The notes beneath the pieces were generated by a model. That model saw only the letters and a list, made by a program, of their open reading frames with translations, did no database searches and was not told where the DNA came from. This document shows positions 7,700-15,843 of a stretch of 64,000 bases of DNA, one piece after another. Position numbers and translations under genes: made by a program. Position 1 is the first letter of the stretch, and every line of letters starts with the position of its first letter. The stretch comes from JALOAT01 sp041685115. GTDB lineage: Bacteria; Pseudomonadota; Gammaproteobacteria; Thiohalomonadales; Thiohalomonadaceae. The stretch lies in assembly GCA_041685115.1 (NCBI GenBank), contig JAWLGK010000015.1, positions 31,360-95,359 of the forward strand, written 5' to 3'.

Positions 7700-8575
7700 T
7701 CAGAGCACCCCCGCCTGCGTCATGGCCTGGCGCACGGTTTCGTGGTGCTGTTCCGAGAGCGGCGTGAGGGGCAGGCGGATACCAGGAGGAATGAGGCCCA
7801 GCTGCTGCACGGCCCACTTCACCGGGATGGGGTTCGCTTCCACGAACAGGTTCTTGTGCAGGGCCATGAGGCGCTGGTTGATGGCCTCGGCGCGGGCGCG
7901 GTCGCCGTCACGGGCCGCGGCGCACATCTCATGCATGTCGCGCGGGGCCACGTTGGCGGTGACGGAGATATCGCCCTTGGCGCCCATCAGGATCAGCTCC
8001 ATGGCGGTGGCGTCGTCACCACTGTAGATGTCCATGCGCTCGCCGCACAGCTGGATGAGCTCGCGGCCGCGCTCCAGGTTACCGGTGGCATCCTTGATGC
8101 CCACGATGTTGGCGATGTGGGACAGGCGCTCCACGGTGACATTCTGCATGTCCACCGCCGTGCGGCCCGGTACGTTGTAAAGGATTTGCGGGACCGGTAC
8201 GGCTTCGGCGATCGCCTTGAAGTGGCGGTACAGGCCTTCCTGGGTGGGCTTGACGTAATAGGGCGTCACCAGCAGGCAGGCATCGGCGCCCGCTTCCATG
8301 GCCGCCCGCGTGAGCTCGATGGCCTCGCGGGTGGAATTGGACCCCGTGCCGGCGATGACCGGGACGCGGCCGGCGGCCGTCTCGACCACCCGTCGCACCA
8401 CCCCGACGTGCTCGTCGTTGTCGAGGGTCGAGGCCTCGCCTGTGGTGCCCACGGCGACGATGGCATCGGTGCCGTTCGCCACGTGAAATTCGACCAGACC
8501 GCGCAGGCTCTCCTCGTCCACCGAACCATCGGCGCGCATGGGCGTCACCAGCGCGACCATACTCCCGTGAAACAT
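7700..8575 (-). CDS. dapA: 4-hydroxy-tetrahydrodipicolinate synthase
   Basis: Condenses pyruvate and aspartate semialdehyde in the diaminopimelate/lysine pathway. The 291 residues align without gaps to the E. coli numbering I know: Thr44-Thr45 (AVGTTGE), Tyr133 (ILYNVPGRT), Arg138 and the Schiff-base Lys161 (VGIKDATGN). A TIM-barrel core runs throughout. The start is ATG 8575, with GGGAG about 9 bases upstream; a longer in-frame extension exists but lacks family similarity. dapA is the first gene of the dapA-bamC-MBL-purC unit and diverges from gcvR across 164 bases. dapB, the next enzyme of the pathway, lies at 54.7 kb. Confidence 0.97.
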   Translation of the reverse strand: MFHGSMVALVTPMRADGSVDEESLRGLVEFHVANGTDAIVAVGTTGEASTLDNDEHVGVVRRVVETAAGRVPVIAGTGSNSTREAIELTRAAMEAGADACLLVTPYYVKPTQEGLYRHFKAIAEAVPVPQILYNVPGRTAVDMQNVTVERLSHIANIVGIKDATGNLERGRELIQLCGERMDIYSGDDATAMELILMGAKGDISVTANVAPRDMHEMCAAARDGDRARAEAINQRLMALHKNLFVEANPIPVKWAVQQLGLIPPGIRLPLTPLSEQHHETVRQAMTQAGVL

Positions 8576-8739
8576 GGACCCATCTCCCAAAAAAGAATCA
8601 CGCATGGTACTGATGCAACCCCGGGAACTCAAGAGAACCACAGCGGACTGCGACACGGCTCCCAAGGATTCAGGACACTGGCCCGCAGGCCGGTTACAAT
8701 CGGGCCTAAATTACAGAAGAGCCCCTCCCCACCCCGGCC

Positions 8740-9285
8740 ATGCCCAAACAGACCCCGCTCCAGTTCATCGTCGTTTCCGCCCTCGGCCGCGACCGGCCGG
8801 GCATCATCAACGACCTGGCCGAACAGGTGCTCGATTGCGGCGGCAACATCCTCGACAGCCGCATGACCGTGCTCGGCGGCGAATTCGCCATCATGATGCT
8901 GGTCCAGGGCAACTGGAACGCCATCGCCAAGCTTGAACACCTGCTGCCCGGGCTGGAGAAAAAGCTCGACCTGACCATCATCGCCCGGCGCACCGAGGAA
9001 CAGAAACCCGGCCCGGCGGCCATCCCCTATTCCGTGGACGTGGTCTCCATCGACCATCCGGGTATCGTCTACCAGCTGGCGCACTTTTTCTCGTCACGCA
9101 ACATCAACATCCACGACCTTTACACCGACAGCTATCACGCCGCGCAGACCGGCACGCGCATGTTCTCGGCCAACCTCACCGTGAGCATCCCCGGTTCCAC
9201 CCACATCGGCCGACTGCGCGATGAGTTCTTCGAATTCTGCGACGCCCTCAATCTGGACGCAGTACTGGAACCGGTGAAAGGCTGA
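8740..9285 (+). CDS. gcvR: Glycine cleavage system regulatory protein GcvR-like (tandem ACT domains)
   Basis: A 181-residue protein built of two ACT domains (about 9-80 and 96-175) with no DNA-binding domain. The first begins FIVVSALGRDRPGIINDLAE and the second SVDVVSIDHPGIVYQLAHFF; both carry the ACT ligand-loop pattern D-(R/H)-PG-I. In E. coli GcvR binds GcvA and represses the gcv operon when glycine is low. Whether that role holds here is inference, because no gcvA or gcvTHP is in view. It is followed after 8 bases by the bcp-type gene, a pairing widespread in gammaproteobacteria (E. coli gcvR-bcp). Confidence 0.9.
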   Translation: MPKQTPLQFIVVSALGRDRPGIINDLAEQVLDCGGNILDSRMTVLGGEFAIMMLVQGNWNAIAKLEHLLPGLEKKLDLTIIARRTEEQKPGPAAIPYSVDVVSIDHPGIVYQLAHFFSSRNINIHDLYTDSYHAAQTGTRMFSANLTVSIPGSTHIGRLRDEFFEFCDALNLDAVLEPVKG

Positions 9286-9293
9286 CCGAAATC

Positions 9294-9764
9294 ATGACCA
9301 CAGCGCCCGGTTCTCTGATCCCCGACCTCACCCTGGCCGCCACCGGCGGCCAAACGATTCGCCTGCGCGACCTGAACGGTTACCACGTGGTGCTGTATTT
9401 CTACCCCAGAGACAGCACCCCGGGCTGTACCAGCGAGGGTCAGGATTTCCGTGACCTGCACGCGCGTTTCAAGGCCGCCGGTGCCGTGCTGTTCGGCATC
9501 TCCCGCGACAGTCTCAAGTCGCACGAAAACTTCAAGGCCAAGCAGGGTTTCCCCTTCGAACTGCTGTCCGACACCGACGAAGCCGCCTGCAAGGCGTTCG
9601 ACGTCATCAGGGAAAAGAACATGTACGGCCGAATCACCCTGGGTGTCGAGCGCAGCACGTTCCTGTTCGATCGCGCCGGATTGCTGCGCCGCGAGTGGCG
9701 CAAGGTAAAAGTAGCCGGCCATGCCGCACAGGTGCTCGATGCGGTACACGCGCTGAACGCCTGA
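9294..9764 (+). CDS. bcp: Bcp/PrxQ-family thioredoxin-dependent peroxiredoxin, lacking the usual resolving Cys
   Basis: Thiol peroxidase of 156 residues that reduces H2O2 and organic peroxides. The peroxidatic Cys is Cys45 in YPRDSTPGCTSEGQDF, the E. coli Bcp position. The resolving Cys normally five residues later is replaced by Gln50. Another Cys (DTDEAACKAF, about residue 100) might act instead, or the enzyme may work as a 1-Cys type. Other family marks are the conserved Arg in VERSTFLFDRAG and the thioredoxin fold. It is tightly linked to gcvR (8 bases) and lies 40 bases before the PhoH-family gene. Confidence 0.93.
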   Translation: MTTAPGSLIPDLTLAATGGQTIRLRDLNGYHVVLYFYPRDSTPGCTSEGQDFRDLHARFKAAGAVLFGISRDSLKSHENFKAKQGFPFELLSDTDEAACKAFDVIREKNMYGRITLGVERSTFLFDRAGLLRREWRKVKVAGHAAQVLDAVHALNA

Positions 9765-9804
9765 TGGCAGAATCAATGTTCCCGGAAACCACGAAAGAGC
9801 TGCG

Positions 9805-11208
9805 ATGACCAACGCACAGAAACGCCTTTTCGTCCTCGACACCAACGTGCTGATGCACGACCCGACCGCGCTGTTCCGCTTCCACGAACACGACATCTAC
9901 CTGCCCATGGTGGTCCTCGAGGAGTTGGACAACAACAAGCGTGGTCATTCGGAAGTGGCGCGCAACGCCCGGCAGGCCAGCCGTTTCATGGACGATCTCA
10001 TGGTCGGCATCGCCACCGAAGACATCGCCCAGGGCATCCCGCTGTCCTCCGCCGGCCAGAACGGCATCACCGTCGGTCCGACCGGCCGCCTGTTCTTCCA
10101 GACCCGTCCTTATCCGGTGGATCTGCCCACCACCCTCCCCGGCAGCAAGAGCGACAACAGTATTCTCGGCACCGTGCTGGCGCTGCGGGAAGAACATCCG
10201 GGCGTGGAAGTCACGCTGGTGTCCAAGGACACCAACATGCGCATCAAGGCGGCAGTACTCGGTGTTCATGCCGAGGACTACCGCAACGACCAGGTCCTCG
10301 AAGACGTCGATCTGCTCTACACCGGCGTGGCCGAGCTGAGCGCGGATTTCTGGGAACGCCACGGCAAGAACATGGAGTCGTGGCAGGAAGAAGGCCGCGC
10401 GTTCTACCGCATTACCGGCCCCGAAGCCGGCACCTGGTCGCCCAACCAGTTCCTGTACCAGGACCAGGAGAACGGTATCGAAGCCGTGGTGCGCAAGATC
10501 GAGGACGAGACGGCCATCATAGAAACCGCGCGCGAGTACCGCCACAAGGCGCACAACGTCTGGGGCATCATGGCGCGCAATCGGGAGCAGAACTTCGCCC
10601 TCAACCTGCTCATGGACCCGGAAGTGGATTTTGTCAGCCTGGTGGGCCAGGCGGGCACCGGCAAGACTCTGCTCGCACTGGCCGCGGGGCTCGCGCAGAC
10701 CCTCGACCAGAACCTCTATTCCGAGATCATCATGACCCGCGTCACCATCCCGGTCGGCGAGGACATCGGCTTCCTGCCGGGTACCGAGGAAGAAAAGATG
10801 ACTCCCTGGATGGGCGCCCTCATGGACAACCTGGAAGTGCTCACCCAGAAGGAACACGGCAGCGACTGGGAGCGCGCCGCCACCCAGGAACTGCTCAACA
10901 AGCGCATCAAGATCCGCTCACTCAACTTCATGCGCGGGCGCACGTTCCTGAACAAGTACATCATCCTCGACGAGGCACAGAACCTGACCTCGAAGCAGAT
11001 GAAGACCCTGATTACCCGCGCCGGACCGGGTACCAAGATCGTCTGCCTCGGCAACGTGGCACAGATCGACACACCCTACCTGACGGAAACCAACTGCGGC
11101 CTCACTTACGTGGTGGATCGCTTCAAGAGCTGGGCCCACGGCGGGCACGTGACCCTCAAGCGCGGCGAACGTTCGCGCCTGGCGGACTACGCCTCCGACG
11201 TGCTGTAA
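9805..11208 (+). CDS. PIN-PhoH fusion ATPase (PhoH2-like RNA helicase/ribonuclease)
   Basis: A 467-residue fusion. An N-terminal PIN nuclease domain (about 8-150) starts FVLDTNVLMHDPTALF, with acidic residues in VVLEELDNNKRG and VSKDTNMRIKA. A C-terminal PhoH ATPase carries Walker A GQAGTGKT at 281-288 and Walker B ILDEAQN with Asp389-Glu390. PhoH2 proteins of this architecture are sequence-specific RNA unwinding ribonucleases in mycobacteria. Here no upstream antitoxin-like gene is present; the preceding gene is the peroxiredoxin. E. coli PhoH itself lacks the PIN part. Function in this organism is inferred from domains only. A strong hairpin follows the stop. Confidence 0.92.
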   Translation: MTNAQKRLFVLDTNVLMHDPTALFRFHEHDIYLPMVVLEELDNNKRGHSEVARNARQASRFMDDLMVGIATEDIAQGIPLSSAGQNGITVGPTGRLFFQTRPYPVDLPTTLPGSKSDNSILGTVLALREEHPGVEVTLVSKDTNMRIKAAVLGVHAEDYRNDQVLEDVDLLYTGVAELSADFWERHGKNMESWQEEGRAFYRITGPEAGTWSPNQFLYQDQENGIEAVVRKIEDETAIIETAREYRHKAHNVWGIMARNREQNFALNLLMDPEVDFVSLVGQAGTGKTLLALAAGLAQTLDQNLYSEIIMTRVTIPVGEDIGFLPGTEEEKMTPWMGALMDNLEVLTQKEHGSDWERAATQELLNKRIKIRSLNFMRGRTFLNKYIILDEAQNLTSKQMKTLITRAGPGTKIVCLGNVAQIDTPYLTETNCGLTYVVDRFKSWAHGGHVTLKRGERSRLADYASDVL

Positions 11209-11224
11209 CAGCAGTGCGGAACGC

Positions 11225-11255
11225 GAAGGCCACGGAGCAAACCTCCGTGGCCTTC
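11225..11255 (+). terminator. Hairpin terminator between convergent genes
   Basis: A perfect 13-bp stem, GAAGGCCACGGAG (11225-11237) with its complement at 11243-11255 and loop CAAAC, lies 16 bases after the PhoH-gene stop. Only a short T run (TGTTT) follows on the plus strand, so termination efficiency is uncertain. Confidence 0.6.
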
Positions 11256-11288
11256 GGCTGTTTAGGGCACGGAAAACGCGCGCCCAAG

Positions 11289-11630
11289 CTACTGCCGCGT
11301 AGCGACCAGACGCTCGTAATGCCGGCGAAAGACCTGTTCCAGTTCGTCGATGACCTCAGCCGCCGGACGGCCCTGCATCAGATGCGCACTCACCAGCGCA
11401 GAAGTCTCGTGCAGCATCTTGTCACGATCCACCATGTGATAAGTGGCGGATAGACGCTTGATGGCGGCGATGACGGTCTCTTCTTTGGGCCGCTCGATGG
11501 GCGTCGGCGCCGCCACCTCACGGCCGCCGCTGCGGCTGTGCAGGAATTCCGCGAATTCCAGCAGCGTTGCCCGTGCATCGTCGGGCAGCGCTCCGAAGAG
11601 GGTCAGGAGACGTTTTTCCTGCTTGCTCAT
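11289..11630 (-). CDS. Small conserved protein of unknown function, coupled to LysR regulator
   Basis: A 113-residue soluble, helical protein. It starts MSKQEKRLLTLFGALPDDAR, has a Pro-rich linker (APTPIERPKEE, about 41-51), then a second helical part ending EQVFRRHYERLVATRQ. The ATG overlaps the stop of the upstream LysR gene by 4 bases (ATGA), so the two are co-translated. I do not recognise a characterised family. The amphipathic N-terminal helix pair and Arg/Lys content could support protein or nucleic-acid contact, but nothing proves this. Good ribosome-binding context and coupling argue that it is real. Confidence 0.7.
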   Translation of the reverse strand: MSKQEKRLLTLFGALPDDARATLLEFAEFLHSRSGGREVAAPTPIERPKEETVIAAIKRLSATYHMVDRDKMLHETSALVSAHLMQGRPAAEVIDELEQVFRRHYERLVATRQ

Positions 11631-12544
11631 TCGGCAACGGTATCCGCTGGCGGGCGATGGCAGTGTTGGCGGGCGAACTCCAGGAAGATCTCGATGGCGC
11701 GCAGACGGAATTTCTGCCGCTGGTGCACGAACGAAAACGGTCGCTCCAGCGCCGGTTCGATGTTTACCGCCACCAGTGAACCGAGCTTGAGTTCCTTCAC
11801 CACCGTGGCGCGTGACATCACGGAAATGCCGAGGCCCGCCTCTACCGCACCCTTGATGGCCTCCGGGCTGCCCAGCTCCAGCACGATGTCCAGATCGGCC
11901 GGGTCAAAACCGCTGGCGGCAAGATGCTCCAGGATGACCTCGCGCGTGCCCGAGCCTTCCTCGCGTCCGATGAAAGGGAATTCCAGCAGCCGCGCGACCG
12001 GCACGGTGGTCTCGCTCGCCAGCGCGTGTCCGTGCGGCACGATGAGCACCATCTGATCCATGCGGCACAGTTCCACCGACAGATTCTTGTTGTGCACCGG
12101 GGCTTCGACCACACCGAGGTCGATGGCGTTGTTCTCCACCATGCTGACGATGCCATCGCTGTTGTTCACGGTGAGCCGGATGGTGACCTCGGGATAGCGG
12201 GCCTTGAACGCACCCAGCAACGCTGGAAGCATGTACTCGGCAATGGTAGTGCTCGCACCGAGCTGCAACACGCCACTCACCTCACCGGTGAGGTCCCGTA
12301 TCGCGTTCTCCATCTCGGAATACAGCGCGAGGATGCGGTCGGCGTACTCGTACACCCGCCGGCCCGCGTCAGTGAGACTGATGCGGTTGTGGGTGCGATC
12401 GAACAAGCGTGTGTTGAAGAATTCCTCCAGCTGCCGCACCTGAAAAGTGACGGCCGGCTGGGTCATATGCAGGGATTCCGCCGCCTTGGTGAAACTCATG
12501 TGGCGGGCGACGGTGTAGAAAACCTTGAGTCGACGATCGGCCAT
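11627..12544 (-). CDS. LysR-family transcriptional regulator (CysB/YeiE-like group)
   Basis: A 305-residue LTTR. The winged HTH occupies 1-60 (LKVFYTVARHMSFTKAAESL, then MTQPAVTFQVRQLEEFF), then a linker helix (60-85) and a two-lobed effector domain (about 90-295) starting LQLGASTTIAEYMLPALLG. The LGASTTI and GREEGSGTRE segments resemble regulators that bind small anions or sulfur/selenium compounds (CysB, CbbR, YeiE and selenium-associated regulators). The effector cannot be named. It diverges from murI over 100 bases and is translationally coupled to the downstream 113-residue protein. LTTRs usually control a divergent neighbour, but murI is an unlikely target. Confidence 0.9.
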   Translation of the reverse strand: MADRRLKVFYTVARHMSFTKAAESLHMTQPAVTFQVRQLEEFFNTRLFDRTHNRISLTDAGRRVYEYADRILALYSEMENAIRDLTGEVSGVLQLGASTTIAEYMLPALLGAFKARYPEVTIRLTVNNSDGIVSMVENNAIDLGVVEAPVHNKNLSVELCRMDQMVLIVPHGHALASETTVPVARLLEFPFIGREEGSGTREVILEHLAASGFDPADLDIVLELGSPEAIKGAVEAGLGISVMSRATVVKELKLGSLVAVNIEPALERPFSFVHQRQKFRLRAIEIFLEFARQHCHRPPADTVAE

Positions 12545-12644
12545 GACCCGGCACTATGCCCGATGACGGGAAAAGCTTCAACGTCGCCGCGCGCATTCGG
12601 GCAGTCATACCGTATGCTATGGCCCTTCGATTCACCTGTACTTC

Positions 12645-13448
12645 GTGATGCCTGGCATTGTTTCGCACCCCATCGGCGTCTTCGATTCAGGCGTAGGCGG
12701 TCTGTCGGTCCTGCGGCAGATCCGGCACCTGCTCCCGGCCGAAGACCTGCTTTATGTAGCGGATACCGCCTGGGTACCCTATGGCCCGCGTCCACCCGAA
12801 CAGATCCGCGCGCGCGCCCGCGTGGTGGCCGGCTGGCTGGTGCAACAGGGCGCGAAGGCGGTGGTGGTGGCGTGCAATACGGCGACTGCCGCCGCGGTCG
12901 CCAGCCTGCGTGAGCAATTCGCCCAGCCCGTCGTCGGCATGGAACCGGCCGTAAAACCCGCCGCCGCCGCCACGCGCAACGGCGTGGTAGGCGTGCTGGC
13001 CACCGCAGGCACCCTCAAGAGCACGCGCTACGCAGCCCTGCTGGCGCGTTTTGCGGAGAAGATCGAGGTGATCAGCCGGCCAAGCCCCGAGCTGGTCGAG
13101 CTGGTCGAACACGGCGACATAAACTCCGCCCACGCCCAGGCCGTGGTGCGTGATTGCGTTGCGCCCCTGCTCGAACACGGCGCGGACACCTTGATCCTCG
13201 GCTGCACCCACTTCCCGCCCCTGCGCCCGCTCATCGAAGCCGCGGCGGGTCCCGACGTGGCGGTCATCGACACCGGTGGTGCGGTCGCACGCCAGGTGCA
13301 GCGGCGCCTTGCGGAGGCCGGCCAATTGTGCGGCACCGATCAGGCCGGCCGCGTACGCATTCTCACCACCGGCCCCGTCACACCGTCCCTGCCGGCGATC
13401 CGCGCCATCTGGGGAGAAGAACCTGTGCCCGAGGCGATCGCGCTCTGA
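12645..13448 (+). CDS. murI: Glutamate racemase
   Basis: Makes D-glutamate for peptidoglycan. The 267 residues (GTG start; an ATG directly follows at 12648) contain GVFDSGVGGLSVLRQI near the N-terminus with the substrate-binding Asp and Ser. The two catalytic cysteines are Cys77 (VVACNTATAA) and Cys187 (LGCTHFPPLR), and VPYGPR lies between. Length matches the family (about 260-280). It stands alone between the divergent LysR gene and the PEBP-like gene, 158 bases ahead of the latter's start. Confidence 0.96.
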   Translation: MMPGIVSHPIGVFDSGVGGLSVLRQIRHLLPAEDLLYVADTAWVPYGPRPPEQIRARARVVAGWLVQQGAKAVVVACNTATAAAVASLREQFAQPVVGMEPAVKPAAAATRNGVVGVLATAGTLKSTRYAALLARFAEKIEVISRPSPELVELVEHGDINSAHAQAVVRDCVAPLLEHGADTLILGCTHFPPLRPLIEAAAGPDVAVIDTGGAVARQVQRRLAEAGQLCGTDQAGRVRILTTGPVTPSLPAIRAIWGEEPVPEAIAL

Positions 13449-13606
13449 TGCAAGGCCAGCGAAGAGAAGGCATCAACGCGGGGATGCTTGGACGTCATTG
13501 GCAGACACGCCGCTGAGCGGCCGATGACAGTGCGGTGTTTCGCGGCCTGAGGCCGCGCAGGCTATCCTCACGGAAAGACTGCCAGCACCTGCGCAGGAGG
13601 TTGGCC

Positions 13607-14077
13607 GTGCATCTGCATTCCGATGCCTTTCATGCCGGTGAGGAAATCCCGTTGCGCTATACCTGCGACGGCTCCGATCTCTCGCCGCCGCTCAGCTGGG
13701 ACGATGTGCCGCCGAATACACGCAGCCTGGCACTCATCATCGAAGACCCGGACGCGCCGGATCCCAACGCACCGCGGCGCATCTTCACCCATTGGGTGCT
13801 CTACAACCTGCCGCCCGAGGTGCGCAGCCTGGAAGAGGCCGTCGCAGCCACCGGGGTGCTGCCTGAAGGTGCAAGAGCGGGTATCAACGATTCCCAGGAA
13901 CCCACCTATGGGGGTCCTTGCCCGCCCGTGGGCCGGCACCGTTACTTCCACCGCCTGTACGCCCTCGACACCGTGCTCCCCGACCTGGGCTATCCCGATC
14001 GCGATACCCTGTTGCGCGCCATGGAAGGACACATCATCGCCACGGCGGAGCTCGTCGGCACGTACCAGCGGCATTGA
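13607..14077 (+). CDS. YbhB/YbcL family Raf-kinase-inhibitor-like protein (PEBP fold)
   Basis: A 156-residue phosphatidylethanolamine-binding-protein homologue. Motifs are CDGSDLSPPLSWDDVP, the ligand-pocket DPDAPDPN followed by FTHWVLYNLP, and the late YGGPCPPVGRHRYFHRLYAL. I placed the start at GTG 13607 because AGGAGG ends 6 bases upstream and the family usually begins there; the frame is open to 13535, but the added residues (Arg-rich) look non-coding. Bacterial members have no settled role; some inhibit serine proteases or kinases in vitro. No signal peptide, so cytoplasmic. It follows murI but probably has its own promoter. Confidence 0.88.
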   Translation: MHLHSDAFHAGEEIPLRYTCDGSDLSPPLSWDDVPPNTRSLALIIEDPDAPDPNAPRRIFTHWVLYNLPPEVRSLEEAVAATGVLPEGARAGINDSQEPTYGGPCPPVGRHRYFHRLYALDTVLPDLGYPDRDTLLRAMEGHIIATAELVGTYQRH

Positions 14078-14156
14078 GCACAGCGACAGGGTTCAACGCG
14101 GATGCGGAGGAGTCTTTGCCGGGCGCCGTCATCCACCACAGCGCCACGGCCCGTCT

Positions 14157-14185
14157 GTCACGCTGGCGCGCAGCGCCTACGTGAC
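14157..14185 (-). repeat. 29-base imperfect palindrome (family D, copy 2)
   Basis: GTCACGCTGGCGCGCAGCGC then CTACGTGAC: the reverse complement of the element at 4980-5008 with one difference by eye. It lies in the 264-base spacer between convergent genes, which also holds a partial third copy at 14205-14229 and a CCGTGCCTTCGTGGTTCGCC tract near 14300. Confidence 0.75.
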
Positions 14186-14204
14186 AGACGCGGCCCGAAA
14201 GATG

Positions 14205-14229
14205 TCACGTAGCTTCGCAACGTGACCGA
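14205..14229 (+). repeat. Truncated family D palindrome (copy 3)
   Basis: GATGTCACGTAGC then TTCGCAACGTGACC, in opposite orientation to the copy 20 bases to the left. It has lost the GCGC centre but keeps both GTCACGT/ACGTGAC ends. Confidence 0.5.
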
Positions 14230-14341
14230 CGCCGCTGAAACGAACGTTCCCTCGGTGGACCGGTGAGCACGAAAAAGGAGAAGAGATGTTGCATCTTCTC
14301 CGTGCCTTCGTGGTTCGCCTTCTTTGTCTTCGTTCGTCGGC

Positions 14342-14917
14342 TCAATAATCCGGCTCGTTGCCCGGCTTCCACTTGATATTGCAGCCGATGCTCGGGGTTT
14401 GTTGCTCCGGCACTGACTTGCCCGCGAGCACGGCGTCCACGGCGGCGCGCACATCGCGGCCGGTGACAGGGCGATCGTTGCCGGGGCGACTGTCGTCGAA
14501 CTGGCCACGGTAAACGAGCCGGCGCTCCGCATCGAACAGGAAGAAATCCGGCGTGCAGGCGGCACGATAGGACTTGGCCACACTCTGGTCGGCATCGAAC
14601 AGGTAGGGAAACACGTAGCCGCGTGCGAGCGCCTCTTCGGCCATGAATTCCGGCCCGTCCTCGGCGCGGTGTGCGGGGTCGTTGGCGCTGATGGCGACGA
14701 CCGCCAGTCCCTTGCCCTCGTACTCCCGGGCGAAGGCCGCGAAGGCCTCGGCGATGTGCTTCACGTACGGGCAGTGATTGCAGATGAACGCCACCAGCAG
14801 GGCACGCCGTTCCTGGAAGTCGGCCAACGCTACCGGCCTGCCCGAGACCGTGTCCGTCAGCAGGAAATCCGGCGCCGGGGTGCCCAGCGGCAACATGGTG
14901 GAAGGTGTGAGCGCCAT
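14342..14917 (-). CDS. Thioredoxin-like / AhpC-TSA family protein (PRX-like)
   Basis: A 191-residue cytoplasmic thioredoxin-fold protein. FICNHCPYVKHI gives a CxxC-like Cys46-Cys49 pair followed by Pro50-Tyr51-Val52. VAISANDPAHRAEDGPEF matches the PRX_like1 group, and the cis-Pro loop is CTPDFFLFDAERRLVYRG. The C-terminus (GKSVPEQQTPSIGCNIKW) carries a further conserved Cys. Members are called alkyl hydroperoxide reductase-like, but no activity is established for most. It is a single gene, convergent to the PEBP-like gene and separated from mtnC by 233 bases that hold two inverted repeats of family A. Confidence 0.85.
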   Translation of the reverse strand: MALTPSTMLPLGTPAPDFLLTDTVSGRPVALADFQERRALLVAFICNHCPYVKHIAEAFAAFAREYEGKGLAVVAISANDPAHRAEDGPEFMAEEALARGYVFPYLFDADQSVAKSYRAACTPDFFLFDAERRLVYRGQFDDSRPGNDRPVTGRDVRAAVDAVLAGKSVPEQQTPSIGCNIKWKPGNEPDY

Positions 14918-14948
14918 GGCGATCTCCGTTTTGTGATTTCTTGGAAGA

Positions 14949-14982
14949 GAGAAAAGCTTAACTACGGGAACACGGGGAAAAG
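14949..14982 (+). repeat. Family A CACGGGG repeat, copy 1
   Basis: AGAGAAAAGCTTAACTACGG then GAACACGGGGAAA. The same AGAAAAGC.TAACYACGGGG...CACGGGG layout recurs at five more sites. It forms an inverted pair with 15098-15140, with about 115 bases between. Confidence 0.7.
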
Positions 14983-15097
14983 AGCCGATCGCTCAGGATT
15001 AAACCGGTCGAGTCATAAACGTCGCGAGCGGAAGCGCGCTCTCATCGGCCCGCAGCTGCACCCGTCACGTACACGTTACCCACCGAGCGCGAGCTAT

Positions 15098-15140
15098 CCA
15101 TTTTCCCCCATGTCCCCCGTGGCTAATGCTTTTCTCTTCG
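15098..15140 (-). repeat. Family A CACGGGG repeat, copy 2 (inverted)
   Basis: On the minus strand it reads AGAGAAAAGCATTAGCCACG, then GGGGACATGGGGGAAAA. It ends about 10 bases before the mtnC stop codon. Confidence 0.7.
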
Positions 15141-15150
15141 TCCGCCGCAT

Positions 15151-15843
15151 TCATTGCGGGCGTCCAGGCCCCAGGACGATGTCGTCGAAGCTGGCCACCT
15201 GGCGGTGTTCCGCGTGGGGCTCGATGGGCCCGTTGCGCACCAGCCACGTGGTTCGCATGCCCACCTGGCGGGCCGCATCCAGCTCGCCCTTGACGTCGGA
15301 CAGGAACAGGATCTCCGCGGGACCGAAGCCGATACTGGTGGCGATGGACGTGTACGCGGTCGGGTCCTGTTTGGCGCCGACGTTGGTGTCGAAGTAATCG
15401 GTGAACAGCGTCGTGAGATCGCCGAATTCCGTATGCCCGAACAGCAGCTTCTGCGCATAGACCGAGCCGGACGAGAACACATACAGTTTGATGCCGCGTG
15501 CGTTCCACTGACGCAGGTTGCGTACCGCATCTTCGTACACGTGGCCGGTGAAATCTGCACCGCGGTAGCCCGCCTCCCAGATCAGCCCCTGCAGGGCCTT
15601 GAGCGGGGTGACCTTGCGGTCCTCATCGATCCATTGGATCAACTGCTCGGCCACCTGCTCGTTGCTCATCTCGCGCCCGACCAGGTGGCAGACGTCGTCG
15701 AGCAGCCTGGCCACGGCAGGTTCATGGCCATGCTCACGGACGAAGTCCTTCATGCGTTCCCGTGCATACGGGAACAGCACATCCTTGACGAAGGACAGGG
15801 ACGAGGTAGTGCCCTCGATGTCCGTGATGATGGCCTTGATCAT
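15151..15843 (-). CDS. mtnC: Enolase-phosphatase E1 (methionine salvage)
   Basis: HAD-family enzyme of 230 residues. It enolises and dephosphorylates 2,3-diketo-5-methylthiopentyl-1-phosphate to the acireductone. HAD motif I is ITDIEGTTSSLSFV, with the nucleophile Asp8 and Glu10 where most HAD phosphatases have Asp, an E1 hallmark. Motif II is YVFSSGSVYAQ, and LFLSDVKGELDAARQVGM carries the motif III/IV acidic residues. It overlaps mtnD by 4 bases and is the third gene of a mtnB-mtnD-mtnC operon. Confidence 0.96.
   Translation of the reverse strand: MIKAIITDIEGTTSSLSFVKDVLFPYARERMKDFVREHGHEPAVARLLDDVCHLVGREMSNEQVAEQLIQWIDEDRKVTPLKALQGLIWEAGYRGADFTGHVYEDAVRNLRQWNARGIKLYVFSSGSVYAQKLLFGHTEFGDLTTLFTDYFDTNVGAKQDPTAYTSIATSIGFGPAEILFLSDVKGELDAARQVGMRTTWLVRNGPIEPHAEHRQVASFDDIVLGPGRPQ

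Noticed and set aside
9805..11208. PhoH2-type toxin-antitoxin module
   Set aside because: The PIN-PhoH gene has no small antitoxin-like ORF upstream; the adjacent gene is a peroxiredoxin, so only the fusion ATPase is reported.
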